Below, piece by piece: positions 1 to 11,040 of a stretch of 64,000 nucleotides of DNA. The notes below the pieces were generated by a model. It saw nothing but the letters and a program-made list of their open reading frames with translations. It searched no databases and was not told the DNA's origin. The position numbers and the translations under genes were made by a program. The stretch covers positions 46,075,980-46,139,979 of the forward strand of contig NC_068575.1 of assembly GCF_025698545.1 (NCBI RefSeq), read 5' to 3'. Position 1 is the first letter of the stretch. Each line of letters starts with the position of its first letter. Source of the DNA: Gossypium raimondii. Taxonomy: Eukaryota > Streptophyta > Magnoliopsida > Malvales > Malvaceae.

Positions 1-341
1 GTAAGGGAGGCGCGTTGAGACGGGAGCTGCCGTAACGAAGCGAAGTTTCTTTAAATGTTTTGAGAGATGGGAAATGACAGCTAAATGGGATTTTATCCAT
101 TAAAAGGGAGGTAGGAAAAAGCAAGAAGGCGCGTGGGCGTGGGCGTGAGCGTGAGCGTGAGCGTGAGCGTGGGTATAGGAAGGGTCGCCTGACGGCGACT
201 TTGACAAATGATATGCACATGGCATGTGTGTATGTATCTCTTTGGATCTTTAGTCACTTCACTAGAATGATGGCCGCTTTGCATGGATCACTTTTATTTT
301 AATAAATTCAAATAAATAACTAAAATTAAATATTGATGTTT
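1..341. other. Left flank with GTGAGC/GTGGGC hexamer microsatellite
   Basis: No gene is supported here. About 130-173 carries a short perfect-to-near-perfect hexamer array (GTGGGC then GTGAGC units). The rest is unique-looking sequence ending in AT-rich DNA just before the MULE terminus. The small reverse frame over the hexamer gives a low-complexity TLTLTPTP peptide and is a repeat artefact. Confidence 0.5.
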
Positions 342-660
342 GCTGGTTTTTTACTAAAATGGGGTATAAATTTTTTTTATTGAAATGGGGTATCAAAAAA
401 ATTATTTACCTAAATGGGATATTTTTTTCATTGTTGCCTATATCAGATGCGCTAATGAATAAAAAAATATTAAATTTTTTTTTAATGGCGCCTATTCAAT
501 GAATATTTTATATTAAATTTTTTTATAAAATATAATTAAATATTTTCCCAGGTCAGTATATGACCCGTATAATATATAGTATTGGCGCTTATCTCAGAGG
601 CGCCAATGGTGGTGCCTATCTGAGAGGCGCCAATAGTGGTGTCATGTTAAGAGGCGCCAA
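342..660 (+). repeat. MULE left terminal inverted repeat with GGCGCCAATGG repeats
   Basis: This is the left arm of the inverted pair. The outer ~80 bp align well with the reverse complement of 6730-6812. The inner part has three or four copies of a GGCGCC(A)ATGG-type motif at roughly 30-bp spacing (about 585-665), mirrored at 6520-6600. The inner boundary is approximate. Confidence 0.75.
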
Positions 661-973
661 TGGTCTGATTTTTCCCTATATATACCCCCAACATAGACAT
701 AATCTTTACCAGAGAAACGGAAGAAATACAAAGGAAGGCAGAAGAAAAAAAGAAAGGAAAAGAAGAAGAAGGATAAGGTATTTTAATTTATTTATTTTTA
801 AATAGAATGTAGAGTCTTGTTAGTAATTTATTATTTGAAAGTTATTTTGTTAGGTTATTAATTTTGTTAGCTTCTGAATGAACAATTTTGCATTAAAAAT
901 TTTATGTAATTTTTTTACATTTCGAACTGTTTTAAGAAATTTGAAATTGTTTTTAACAGATCTAGTATTGAAG

Positions 974-3644
974 ATGGAGAATCAGTTTTTTGTATGCGTT
1001 TATTTCGATGGAGAAATTTTGACAACAACCATGGGATGTATATTTGAATGTCGCAAACAAGTAGCAATGAGATTTAATAGAAATATCTCGTTTGATGATA
1101 TGAAGGAAAAAATTAGTGAAAAAATTTATATACGTTGTGGGAGAAGGATATCAAAAGTTTTCTACAAGTTTCCAGTTTCAACAGATCCAATAAAATTTAC
1201 CGAAATGGAACTTGTAGAGGATGAAGACGTGGAGACAATGGTCGCTCTTTATTGTGGGACTCAGAGTAACAAAAATGCACCGATTCAGTTATTTGCTGAG
1301 TTAGCCGGTGTGGAAGCAACTGAAGATCCCACTCCATTAGGTGAAGAAGATGGAGTTCAAGCGCCGTGTATGGTGGTTCCGGTATCGTTTGTTGATAGTC
1401 AATCAACTATACACGGGATCAATATTGATCTTAATGCTGCAGCCGAGACTGATGTGGTTGGTGATGATGTATACTATAGTAGTGATCCTGTTGATTACGA
1501 AGTGGATAGTAAGAGTGATTCCGACGTGGACGAGGTCCCGGATGATATTGATGACGAAGGCATGAATGAGGATGGAAATGTTAGCGCGTCTTCAGTCGGA
1601 AACCAGATTTGTCGTATTGTAATACACAATAATCTTGGGGCACACATGTCTTGGATAGACCTCAATGCGGCACGGGCAGCTGAGTTTCCAGAGTACCCTG
1701 AAATACTACCTGCTAACCGAATGGGCGTATATTCTGATCCAGAAGAGTTGTGCGTGGGCCAGAGATTTGAAAGTAAGGAAGAATGCATATTTTCCATTAA
1801 GCGGTATAGCATGAATATATCAGTAGATTACAAAGTCATCGAGTTTAAACCAACATTATATGTTGAAGAGTGTTAGAGGTTGGCAGAAGGCTGCAATTGG
1901 CAGATACAAGCTGCATTTATCCAGAAGTCGCAGATGTGAGAGATACGAAAATTGGTTGGGCCTAACACGTGCACTTCAACACGTATGACAAAAGATCATT
2001 GAAAACTTGATTCCAAAACTATCTGTACGTGCATCATGCCAATGGTAAAAGACATGCCGACAATTAAAGTTTCGGTACTGATTGCTGAAATATAAGCACG
2101 ATTCCAATATCGAGTATCATACCGGAAGGCATGGATAGTTAAACAGATGGCAATAGAGAAATTGTACGGAGATTTCGATGCATCGTACAATGAGTTACAA
2201 GGATGGATAGCCGCTATGAGGGAACACGTGACGGGGACTGTAATTGAGTTATAGACACGATCTTATTACGGACCGGATGACCAACTACAATCGAGAAAAA
2301 GAATTTTCATCGGATGTTCTGGACGTTTGATCAATGTGCGCGCGCATTTCCCCGTTTGTGCAAGTAGATGGAACCTGGCTATATGGAAAATACACACAGA
2401 TCCTACTTTTTGCGGTTGCTCAAGACAGCAACAGGAATGTCCTCCCAATAGCATTTGCCATCGTTGATAAGGAGAATATGGAATCGTGGGAGTTCTTCCT
2501 TACCAACCTGCGGAGGTATGTTATTAGCAACGATAATATTTGCATCATCTCCGATAGAGGAAAATGATTAATTGCAGCCATTAGGCATTCTGGTGTACCA
2601 TGGAGATCTGTTTACTGCATCCGGCACATCATGGCCAACTTCCAGCGAGATTATAAGAATGCAGACTGGAAGAGACAAGTTGTGAGAATGGGTAAAGAAT
2701 TACCTTATCTTTTCAATATAAGTTTTAATGTTTTAAAGTAATACTGTATCTTAAATTTTTTTAATACATATGAAGCGCACGAGCTAGAGCCACACATTTT
2801 TTACCAAAGAATGGCCCGACTTGAAAATGACATGAAGGGTCAAACCAACAAATCTTTCTGGCAGTGGTTGGGTACCATGGAGTCGTGGCAATGGACTTAA
2901 AGTTCTGACGAGGGCTTTCGTTATGGTCAAATGACCACAAACTTGGTGGAAGGGATCAATACTATGTTATTAAAAACACGACATCTTCCAATTTCATCTG
3001 TCTTCTCGGCTACATTCTACTGGTTGGCTACCTTGATGCCAAGAATGGGTCAGCAACAAGTGAATCAGATGGAGGGGGGACACGTCTTTGTCAAAGATAT
3101 TAGGAATGTAATGGTTGCAAATCGTCGGATGGCGAGGTCGATGACAGTAGAAGTATATTCACAACATAATGAAACGTTTTGAGTTACAGAAACTATCAGT
3201 TGTCGAACCGGTATACCACCTAGGTCCTACGAAATTGATCTCCGAAACAGACAATGCGATTGCAGGAGATTTCAAACACTTCATTATCCATGTGCACATA
3301 TCGTGGCAGCTTGTGCTAAAGTTGGGCTCAATGTAGAATAATTTATCGATGAAGTGTACACAATCGAACGCACGTTGTGTGTATGGGAAAATGAGTTCCC
3401 CGTGCTTCCTGACCTATCTACTTGGGAGGTACCTCCGACGACCTTCGAGCTTGTCCTAGACAAAAGGTTACGTAAGAACCCGAAAGGTCGTCCGCAATCA
3501 TCCAGAATCCATAACGAAATGGACATTAGGGAGAAATCTGATGGGAAGTTGTGTGGCATATGCAGATTAGCCAGTCATAATCGGAGTAAATGCTCGCTCC
3601 TAAACTATCATGTTGGACAATCGTCTCAATCGGGTAGAAATTGA
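974..3644 (+). pseudogene. MULE transposase (MuDR/FAR1 class), dead
   Basis: The ATG at 974 starts the family-like MENQFFV N-terminus; an upstream in-frame ATG at 878 seems to be leader. Order: N-terminal MuDR-type domain with acidic stretch; MULE transposase core with the VDGTWLYGKY motif (first catalytic Asp, ~2365) and CIISDRG (second Asp, ~2550); a probable intron 2692-2775 (GT...AG); then the rest of the core, a SWIM finger (CDC...PCAH, ~3257-3298) and a CX2CX4HX4C zinc knuckle (~3552-3593). Stops interrupt the frame, including TAG at 1874, TAG near 2251, TGA near 2566, TAA near 2898 and TGA near 3180. The related fragment at 45.3-46.1 kb has TGG at the first site and CAG at the second, so these are point mutations in this copy. 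Function if intact: cut-and-paste transposition. Confidence 0.85.
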
Positions 3645-4037
3645 TATGTACTTCATTACATAAAGGTATAGCATGAATCACAAATTTGTTGCAGTTATGA
3701 AGCAATTTGAAATTATAAAATAAAAAAAACCATAAAAAATTTATTTACATAAAAGGTAAAAAGTCTTTATATAAATACACAGTTGACTATTTAAATTGAA
3801 AACATAAAAAAATTATCTCCATCTGATAAATAAAATGCCAACAAAATTCATTACATAAATATGAGGTTGTTTATTACAAAAACCCCTAAAATTGATGGTT
3901 TGATGGTGTGGTTCTAGGGGTATATTTTTGTGGAGCTCGACGCTCACGTTGCGGGCGATTACAGTTATCAACGTTTTCCTCAACTGTATGTTGGGGTGTG
4001 TGAAACATAGATGAAAAATCATATGTCTCAAATGCCA

Positions 4038-5746
4038 TTAATGAACTTGATCCGAGAGGAGAGGAGTACGACGACGAATACGGGCCGGAAGGAGCGGAGT
4101 ATTGAGGTGGATACGAGCCCGCGAAATAGTCATCGCCTCCAATTCTGGATGATAAGAACTATCCCTAGAATGTAGTTCCGTCTCTAGCACTGGCTCTAGC
4201 TCTGGCTCTGGTGCATGATGCGGATCTAGAAGGAGTTGTGTAATTCGTGTCGTATGCGGAGGGACTACCATCGACCGCTCACCAAACAGAAATGGTTTCC
4301 CTATCTCACAGTACCACTGTATGTACTCTAACGAGGGTTGCAAATCTGGAGCACGATCCATCTGAGGTACCCTTCCGAACCGGTTGTTCCACATCGTAAT
4401 ATATTCTTCGTGTACTTCTCCCCAATTATCTCCATACCTTCCCCTCTTGCTCATCCTATGGATCTCCCCCAATTATACTGGCAGTGTCGGGATATCTGTA
4501 TGCAATCGAATTGCCTGAGTATTCGATTGCCATGATACCACTCCACTACGTTAAAATTGATAATGCGTGCGCTAATGCACCATAGGTTTGAGTGGACGTG
4601 GGCAGATGAGGGGATAACTGCCATAATTTCTGGAACAGAATACGACATCCAAATGAACTGCACAGTTAATAACGTTGTTATATTAACGCGGGTCGAGTGA
4701 GATAAAATAATAAAATTAAGTTTATATTCGAAACACTTACCCCCTCTCCAGCATGATTCTCAATCATTAGACGGTATATCGGAACCGTGTATGACCTCCC
4801 GATACCCGGATTAGTACTCCACCTACGAAAACAAATTGTTAGAATAATATAATATAAAAAAGTCAATTAATTATTATAACGAGTAAAAAATAACCACCTA
4901 TTAACGAGTGGAAATATATATGATTGATTACTAATGGATGCCAAGAATGGCATCCGATAAAGTGCCCACGACTGCAGCAGTATGAGGCATCCGCCTATGT
5001 CAACCGCAGAAGGATCTATCGTCTGACAAAGTTCGCGATACAGCATGGCTAAAACTATGGACCCCCAACTGTATGAACGAGTGTTATGCAAATTGGATAA
5101 TAGGGGTAAGTACATCAAGTGGACCTTACTGCCGTTTGCATCCGGCATGAGTACACCCCCTATAAAGTGCATAATATAAGCTCGAGCAGCCTGCATCACC
5201 TCCCATTCATTAGCAGTACTTGGCAAATGCTCAAAATTGGCCTTTAGCCATGAAAATCTCGGAATGGTAAATTTCCCCTCACTTGGCGAGCGTCCAAGTA
5301 ATTCATTGCAAATGGTAGCCGGCCTAGAGATTGAACTTACGTCCATGACCACATTCCCGTCTATGGGAAGCCCTAGCTGTACTGCAACATCCTCTAGAGT
5401 GACGGTACACTCTCCGCACGGTAAATGAAATGTGTGCGTCTCCGGACGCCATTGCTCGACTAAAGCGGAAATCAAGTCGTATCGCAGATCAAAAGTCCGG
5501 ATCAATGCCGCTGATCCGAACCCGGCTAACTCTAAGTATGGTATTAGGCGTTCATCTGGTTAAAACCCTACACTATTAACACGGCCCCTCAATACGTGGT
5601 ACGGACCTTGACATTATTAAATTAGTAAAATAGTTAATACGATATAATTTAATTCAGCAAATAACATGAGTATCAAACAAAAATTATATTACTATCTCAT
5701 TAATAGTACTTGATATGTGATTATCATTATTAATCAGAGAACCCAT
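4038..5746 (-). pseudogene. Plant mobile domain (MAIN-like / PP7-long-form-like) gene inside the MULE, dead
   Basis: A short first exon is plausible at 5746-5693 (MGSLINNDNHIS, then a GT donor). The main exon runs from ~5606 to ~4900 and shows the family signatures PYLELAGFG, VEQWRPETHTFHLPCGE, TLEDVAVQLGLPIDG and SWGSIVLAMLYRELC. A small exon (WSTNPGIGRSYTVPIYR) lies at about 4737-4826, and a last exon carries VIPSSAHVHSNLW...VEWYHGN...DNWGEVHEEY. Lesions: a TAA replaces an expected codon just before PDERLIPYLELAG (near 5561), there is a frameshift near 4455-4472, and the junction of exon 1 to exon 2 is out of frame. PMD genes occur both as host genes (MAIN, MAIL1) and as passengers of MULE and gypsy elements; position inside the TIRs makes this a passenger. 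Confidence 0.8.
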
Positions 5747-5749
5747 TTC

Positions 5750-6514
5750 CTGCAAATCTGCAATTAGAAAAATGAATTCATTTTCTCGATTCAAAAAGTC
5801 AATAAATATTGTTAAATAAATACAAAATCAAATTAAATTAAATTATATAAAAGTTATATTATATAAAAATTAAATGAGTTAACAACAACTACATGAATAA
5901 AAAATCAGTTATAATTAAACTTTTAATAAAATGATTTTATTTTTTATAAAATTATATGTTAAACTCACCAAATACTAAACTAAACACAACAACTTATAGC
6001 TTAATCCTAAATTACTAATAAATTAAATTTTAAATAATTACAAACACAAAATTTATAACATAATCCTAAATTACTAACAAATTAATTATAAAATAATTAC
6101 AATATTCATACAAAAATTACAATATTCATACAAAATACTAATCCAAAACTATAAATACAAATTTAATTATAAAATAATTACAATATTCATACAAAATTAC
6201 AATATTCATATAAAATACTAATCCAAACTATAAACACTAAATATATATAATTTATAATTAATAATTAATAACAAAAAATTCACAATATCCTAATTAAACT
6301 CTTCAAATTATAAACAAAATTATTTACTAAAATAATACATTACATTTTCTTTCTTTCTTTCTTTCTTCTTCTTCTCTTCTTCTTCTTTTCTTCTTCTCCT
6401 TTCTCTCTTTTTTTTCCCACCGTCCATTGCATGTTGTTGGGGGACCATTACTTATAGGCCATTTACTTATGGTGTTGAAAGGACAACACCAGCTGCTCTT
6501 GCAGCCGTGGGCAG
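5750..6514. other. AT-rich low-complexity interval with CTTT/CTT microsatellite
   Basis: Internal MULE DNA without a supported gene. It contains three near-identical short repeats of TTACAATATTCATACAAA (about 6098-6200) and a pyrimidine run of CTTT then CTT units at about 6346-6412. It lies upstream of the PMD gene on the minus strand, so it could be its former promoter region. Confidence 0.5.
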
Positions 6515-6812
6515 AAGGCCACCATTGGCGCCTCCCTAAGAGGCAAATTCATTGGCGCCTCTTTATGAGGCACCTTCATTGGCGCCTACCTGATAGGCGC
6601 CACCCGAACCGACCCGACCAGTTGACCCGTATTTTTTTTAATTTTTTTAAAAAATATATTTTATTAAAAAAACAAAATTTAATTATTTTTTTATTCATTG
6701 GCGCCTCTAAGATAGGCACCAATGAAAAAGTACCCTATTTTGGTAAATAATTTGTCTGACATCCCATTTTAGTACAAAATTTTTTTTTACCCCATTTTAG
6801 TAAAAAACCCGC
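6515..6812 (-). repeat. MULE right terminal inverted repeat
   Basis: This is the mirror of the left arm. It contains GGCGCC-type blocks at about 6525-6600 and 6697-6722, then the terminal stretch ending at TTTAGTAAAAAACCCGC (6812). The reverse complement aligns with 342-430 with few changes. Confidence 0.75.
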
Positions 6813-7135
6813 TCTTCTGCTGTGTTTGAGAATATGTTTTTCATAATTTAGACTAAATAAAATATATATCTGAAATTTATAAAAATGTCAAATTCGATTT
6901 GAAAAATATTTATGACTATTGTATTTATAATTTACATTATTCTTGAATTTTAAAGATAAAGACCTAAATTAACTTTAAATTTAATTAGATTGTTATGACT
7001 TCTAAATACCAAACGGTTGAAGATTAAAAAAATGAACTAACCTTCAACTAATATTTGGTTTGTTTGAAGTAATAAAACTCCATTTGAGTCTTATAAAACA
7101 ATGCTAAAAAGATTTTCGTTTTCGTATACGATTTA

Positions 7136-7266
7136 GGGTGGGTTTAGATAGACGGTGTAGAAAATATCGGTGGCGATGAGATTAAATACAATAACGATAC
7201 TATAACGTGAGACAAAAAATAAACTAAACATACCACACCGCACCCCACCACCTATCTAAACTCACC
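7136..7266. mobile_element. Small MITE-like element (~131 bp)
   Basis: The ends are imperfect inverted repeats: GGGTGGGTTTAGATAG on the left, and the reverse complement of the right end reads GGTGAGTTTAGATAGG followed by GTGGGGTGCGGTG. The interior (GGTGGCGATGAGATTAAATACAATAACG, then GTGAGACAAAAAATAAACTAAAC) resembles hAT-type MITEs common in dicots. The target duplication was not resolved. Confidence 0.6.
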
Positions 7267-8424
7267 ATTAAACCTTACTCTACTGACGGTTTTAAACTTC
7301 AACCGGAGATTTCAGTCAAAAACATAGTCCGAAAAGGTCGGACTTATTGGGCCAGGCGTCAGAGGTCTAGTTTCTATGTTTCAACCCAAAACAACTTGCT
7401 TTTCTTCTGTATATCATTTTTATTATTCATGTTGGAGATTCCCTTTATTATCATATCCAAAGTGTTCTCATCAAATGTAACGTACCCCACACTAACACTT
7501 GACCGTACCAAAATGCAGGAGGAAGATGAAGACATCAGCCATTGCTTCAACCCAATTTCAATTCTGTTGGTCTCACTTATTATTGAAGTATCTGTATCTT
7601 TTTATCATCTTTAACACTCACTTTTCATGGATTTAAAATTGCACTTTTTTTTTATATTACTGGTAACAATAAGTAATTCTCTTATCTTATCGTGAGTGTT
7701 CTTCAAAAAAAAAACGAATAATCATAAAATGTATTTTATTTTGATCAAATCTTTAAACTCATGAATAAAGAATGATTTAAATTGCATTTATGATTATAGA
7801 CGCAATAACTATTAAGTGTAATTACTCCCAGCATGATTGGTTTTTTGTATAGTAAAATTCCAGGGAATTTGATAATGAATGTTAGCAGCGGAGAGAGTCA
7901 AAACCTGGCCACATTATTGCATTATTTAAGGAACCAAACCCTTTGACCATGTTTATCTCGATTTTATATCAATAACGAATATTGACAGTGGAGTTATATT
8001 CCTTTTTATAGTCTCGTGTTTCACGCTTCCCTTTAATATTCATATTTTACACAAGTATCAAATACATATATATCGAAATATAATCTTTAAAAATTCTCCA
8101 AATACAATAAATTATTTAGAAAATTTTATTACACATATTCGTCTCTCACACTTAAACCCAAATATAAGTAACATAAGATGGTGGGCAGTGAAATCTTGGG
8201 GTTACTTTGTAATGACAGAATTTTGATATTGTCATGTTTTAATTTTTGTCAATTTTATATGTTTCATTAAAAGTTTAATTAGCATTGTTGTTTAAGTTTT
8301 AATAGAGCTTCCTTTTAGTGTTGGACACATATCTAAGATACTCTTCAAGAATCTTCAAAATATAGAAACAAATTTATAAATTTTGAACATATCTATATTA
8401 AACACTTACCTATCTCGATACACA
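7267..8424. other. Intergenic, no gene seen
   Basis: AT-rich sequence with scattered short frames and no recognisable domain. A 72-residue frame at 7396-7614 has no match I recognise and no gene context. Confidence 0.4.
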
Positions 8425-8651
8425 GAGGCGAACCCAAGGGGGCGGGTAGGGACCATGGTCTCCCCTAAAATAAAAAATTATTGTTTTGGTCCTTTAGAAA
8501 ATTTTAAATTAGTAAATGTAAAATTACACTTTGTCCCCTTAAAATTATGAAAATTAAATTTAATCCTTTAAAAATTATAAAGATATAGACCATTAAAAAT
8601 TAAAATTTCATTTCGGCCCTCCCTAAAAAAATTTTCTAGCTTCGCCCCTAT
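8425..8651. mobile_element. Short non-autonomous repeat of the 'aggggcgaagc' type
   Basis: The left end reads GAGGCGAACCCAAGGGGG and the right end reads CTAGCTTCGCCCCTAT, so the termini are imperfectly inverted. The interior consists of alternating 'TTTGGTCCTTTAGAAAATTTT' style blocks typical of a dispersed dicot repeat. Flanks CGATACACA (8416-8424) and CGATACAGA (8652-8660) differ at one base and are the probable target duplication. Confidence 0.55.
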
Positions 8652-9219
8652 CGATACAGACACTCGAGCCCAAGTAATGTAGGTTAGACGAATAGCTTAT
8701 TGTTTTTAAATGTTGCATTTATTAGTAATCTTTGATATTCTTTTAGTTTTTCTTTTCCATTCAATAATTTTTTTCGATATCATTCTCACCACATTATTTT
8801 TTTATGCATGAGAATTCATTTTCATAAAAAAAAAAAAAACTCTCATGCAAGAGGTAAAATATGGATACTCATTTTCTTGTTATTAATGTTTCTATTAATA
8901 ATAGTATCTGAAAATATTGTTCATTGTAGGATCACTTTATGTTGAGAAGATTAGCAGGAATCTTTGGTTTGCCCCATAACTGGAATGTCTTGGAGAGCAT
9001 AGCTTAGAAGCTCATATAAGAATATTATTAATAATTTTACTTCTTAACCTTTCATTAGAACGCAATTGTTTTTTTGTCTTTCCCTCTTCTCATTGACCAA
9101 ACTGTGCACTTGCATTTAAGTTTGTATGTAACATTCCCTTTGCTAAAATGAGTTACATAAGTGTAACTTCTAGTAAACTATCATTATATATATCCACTAT
9201 ATTCATAACTTCTCTCCTA

Positions 9220-9760
9220 TTATCCGATCGAGGCAAGTCATGATGGGGACAAGTAAGAGCGGTAGACTCTTGCAAATGAAATGTACAAGAGAGAAATACA
9301 ATTTGAGTTAGGTGACGACGAAGACATAAGTCGAGGCAAATGTTTCAAGGAGCGGAACTACCTGATAGAGAGACTAGTTGGGCATCAACCGAGGCATTGA
9401 GGTAGTTCTAAAATGAGTCAAACCAGTGTCATTCCAAGGATGCGACGAGGGCATTGCGAGAATGAGTGAGGGAGAATGTCATAGGACACAGATCAAAACC
9501 TGTGACAAATGAACATAGAGCGTCCCATGAAGGTCAACTAATTAAATGGGGCTCATTTGACCCACTTCAATTGGCTCGATTCATGGAACATATGGAGAAA
9601 CTCATCTACTTGAAGCCTTGGTAGCCTAATGAAACACTCTAGTAAAACTAAAGTTGCCAAGGTAATTATTGTAAATATTAAGGAATAAAGATGTATAGAG
9701 TTTAAATCCCTTAGGACTCTTATATTGTAAATTGGCACTAATTTTAACAGTTGATATAAT
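9220..9760 (+). mobile_element. Probable gypsy-type LTR retrotransposon remnant
   Basis: No open frame. A purine stretch GAGTGAGGGAGAA sits directly before TGTCATAGGACACAG (from 9478), which looks like a polypurine tract followed by the TG start of an LTR. The text after it (GACCCACTTCAATTGGCTCGATTCATGGAACATATGGAGAAACT in pieces) resembles LTR sequence I associate with plant gypsy elements. No partner LTR or target duplication was found, so this is a weak call. Confidence 0.35.
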
Positions 9761-9880
9761 TCAATCTATACCATTAGATCTGGAGAAGCACAACTATAAA
9801 ATATTGGCTTAATCTATACCAATACGTCGATTTTAGTCTATCTTTTAACATAATTTCTCTAGGGTTTTAGGTGAGGGCTA

Positions 9881-11040
9881 TAGAAGACGAGTTAACGAAT
9901 CTGAAACTTGTTGATGAGGAGGAAGAAGCATTTTAGGGGAAGAGAGTGAGGCGGATGAGGAGTTCAAGTTCTGTTTAGTAGGGTGTTGCCTAGTAGATAG
10001 TGTGGTGCATTTCCCCTCGCTAAGGAATACTTTGATTGATTTATGGCACCTTATTGGTGGAGTTTTTATTAAAGATCTAGGAGAAAAGTGAGTTTTATTT
10101 TATTTTTTTATGAAATGGATATACAACGCGTTTTGGATGGAACACCATGGTTCTTTAACAATCATTTGTTTTTGCTGCATAGGATCTAACCAGAGGACTC
10201 TATCACGTTGCCATTATTTTCTGTTGAGTTCTAGATGTAATTTCATGATCTACCTCCGGGTCTAATGTCAGAGGCTATGGTGCGGCAGTTTTAAGTGTTT
10301 CTAGGTATTTTCTTGAATATGATACAAAGATTTCTTGTTAGCTGTACAAAGATTTATGCAAATTAAGGTCTGGTTGGATGTTTGCCTTCCATTAAAGCGT
10401 AAGAAGAAGATTCTATTAGGCGTTAGTCGAACAGTTTATGCTCGGTTTCAATATGAAAGACTTAGTTTGTTTTGTTTTCTTTGTGGAAAGTTTGGGCATG
10501 GAGAGAGGTTTGGCCCATTGAGGGTGCGAATAGATCCGAAAAAAATCCAATTTGGATGGGATATCTCTTTGCGAGAACTAATAAAAAGAGGCTCATTGGC
10601 AGTGAGTCGATGGTTACGGGAACCAGATAGTTCCATAAGTCAAAGGATGGATAAGGAAAGGAGTCAATTAAGGCGTAATTTTGGGGTATAATGCTACCAA
10701 TTTGTATCCCAATCATAAGCTACAATTAGTAGGGTCTACCATATGCCAACCGGTTGGAGATAGAGTAGGTGTATCTCACTTGGATACTGACATGAAAGAG
10801 GGGTAGGCCTACTAATCTTGGGCTTATGGAACTGGTTTCAAATGGGGAAGAATATCTTATCCAATACGTTGAAGGGAATAAATGACAAAGAGTGGTGGGG
10901 CAGGTTACCACCGGTAAAATTAAAAGCAATGGTGGTGTATCAGAAAATGGTTATATTCCATCGACTAGGTAATGAAAATCGTAAGCTAAAATGTTCATGG
11001 TTTGGGGAGGCCACAGGCAGTATGTCGTCTCAAGAATAAG
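9881..11040 (+). pseudogene. LINE ORF1 (DUF4283 + zinc knuckle), dead
   Basis: Homology starts at about 9881 with ATAGAAGACGAG where the family normally has a Met codon, so the start appears mutated. The reading then gives ELTNLKLVDEEEEAF and FCLVGCCLVDSVVHFPSLRN, typical of the DUF4283 nucleic-acid-binding ORF1 protein of plant LINEs. The stretch at 10335-10691 ends in the knuckle FCFLCGKFGHGERFG: the first two Cys and the His are present, but the fourth ligand position is Gly, not Cys. Several in-frame stops and shifts separate the segments. ORF1 normally coats the LINE RNA in the ribonucleoprotein. Confidence 0.75.

Larger units (their letters stand above)
342..6812 (+). mobile_element. 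Mutator-like element (MULE) with plant-mobile-domain cargo, degenerate
   Basis: Both ends carry the same sequence in inverted orientation. The left end begins with G-C-T-G-G-T6-ACTAAAATGGGG, and the reverse complement of the right end begins GCGGG-T6-ACTAAAATGGGG. The similarity continues through TTATTTACC(T/A)AAAT and into repeated GGCGCCAATGG blocks. Inside are a MULE transposase on + and a plant mobile domain (PMD) gene on -, convergent, so this is one two-gene element of about 6.5 kb. Both genes carry nonsense or frameshift lesions, so the copy is not autonomous. I could not see a clean 9-bp target duplication at the edges. Confidence 0.85.

Noticed and set aside
878..973. Upstream ATG for the MULE transposase
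   Set aside because: The added 32 residues are low-complexity, and the family-like N-terminus starts at the ATG at 974.
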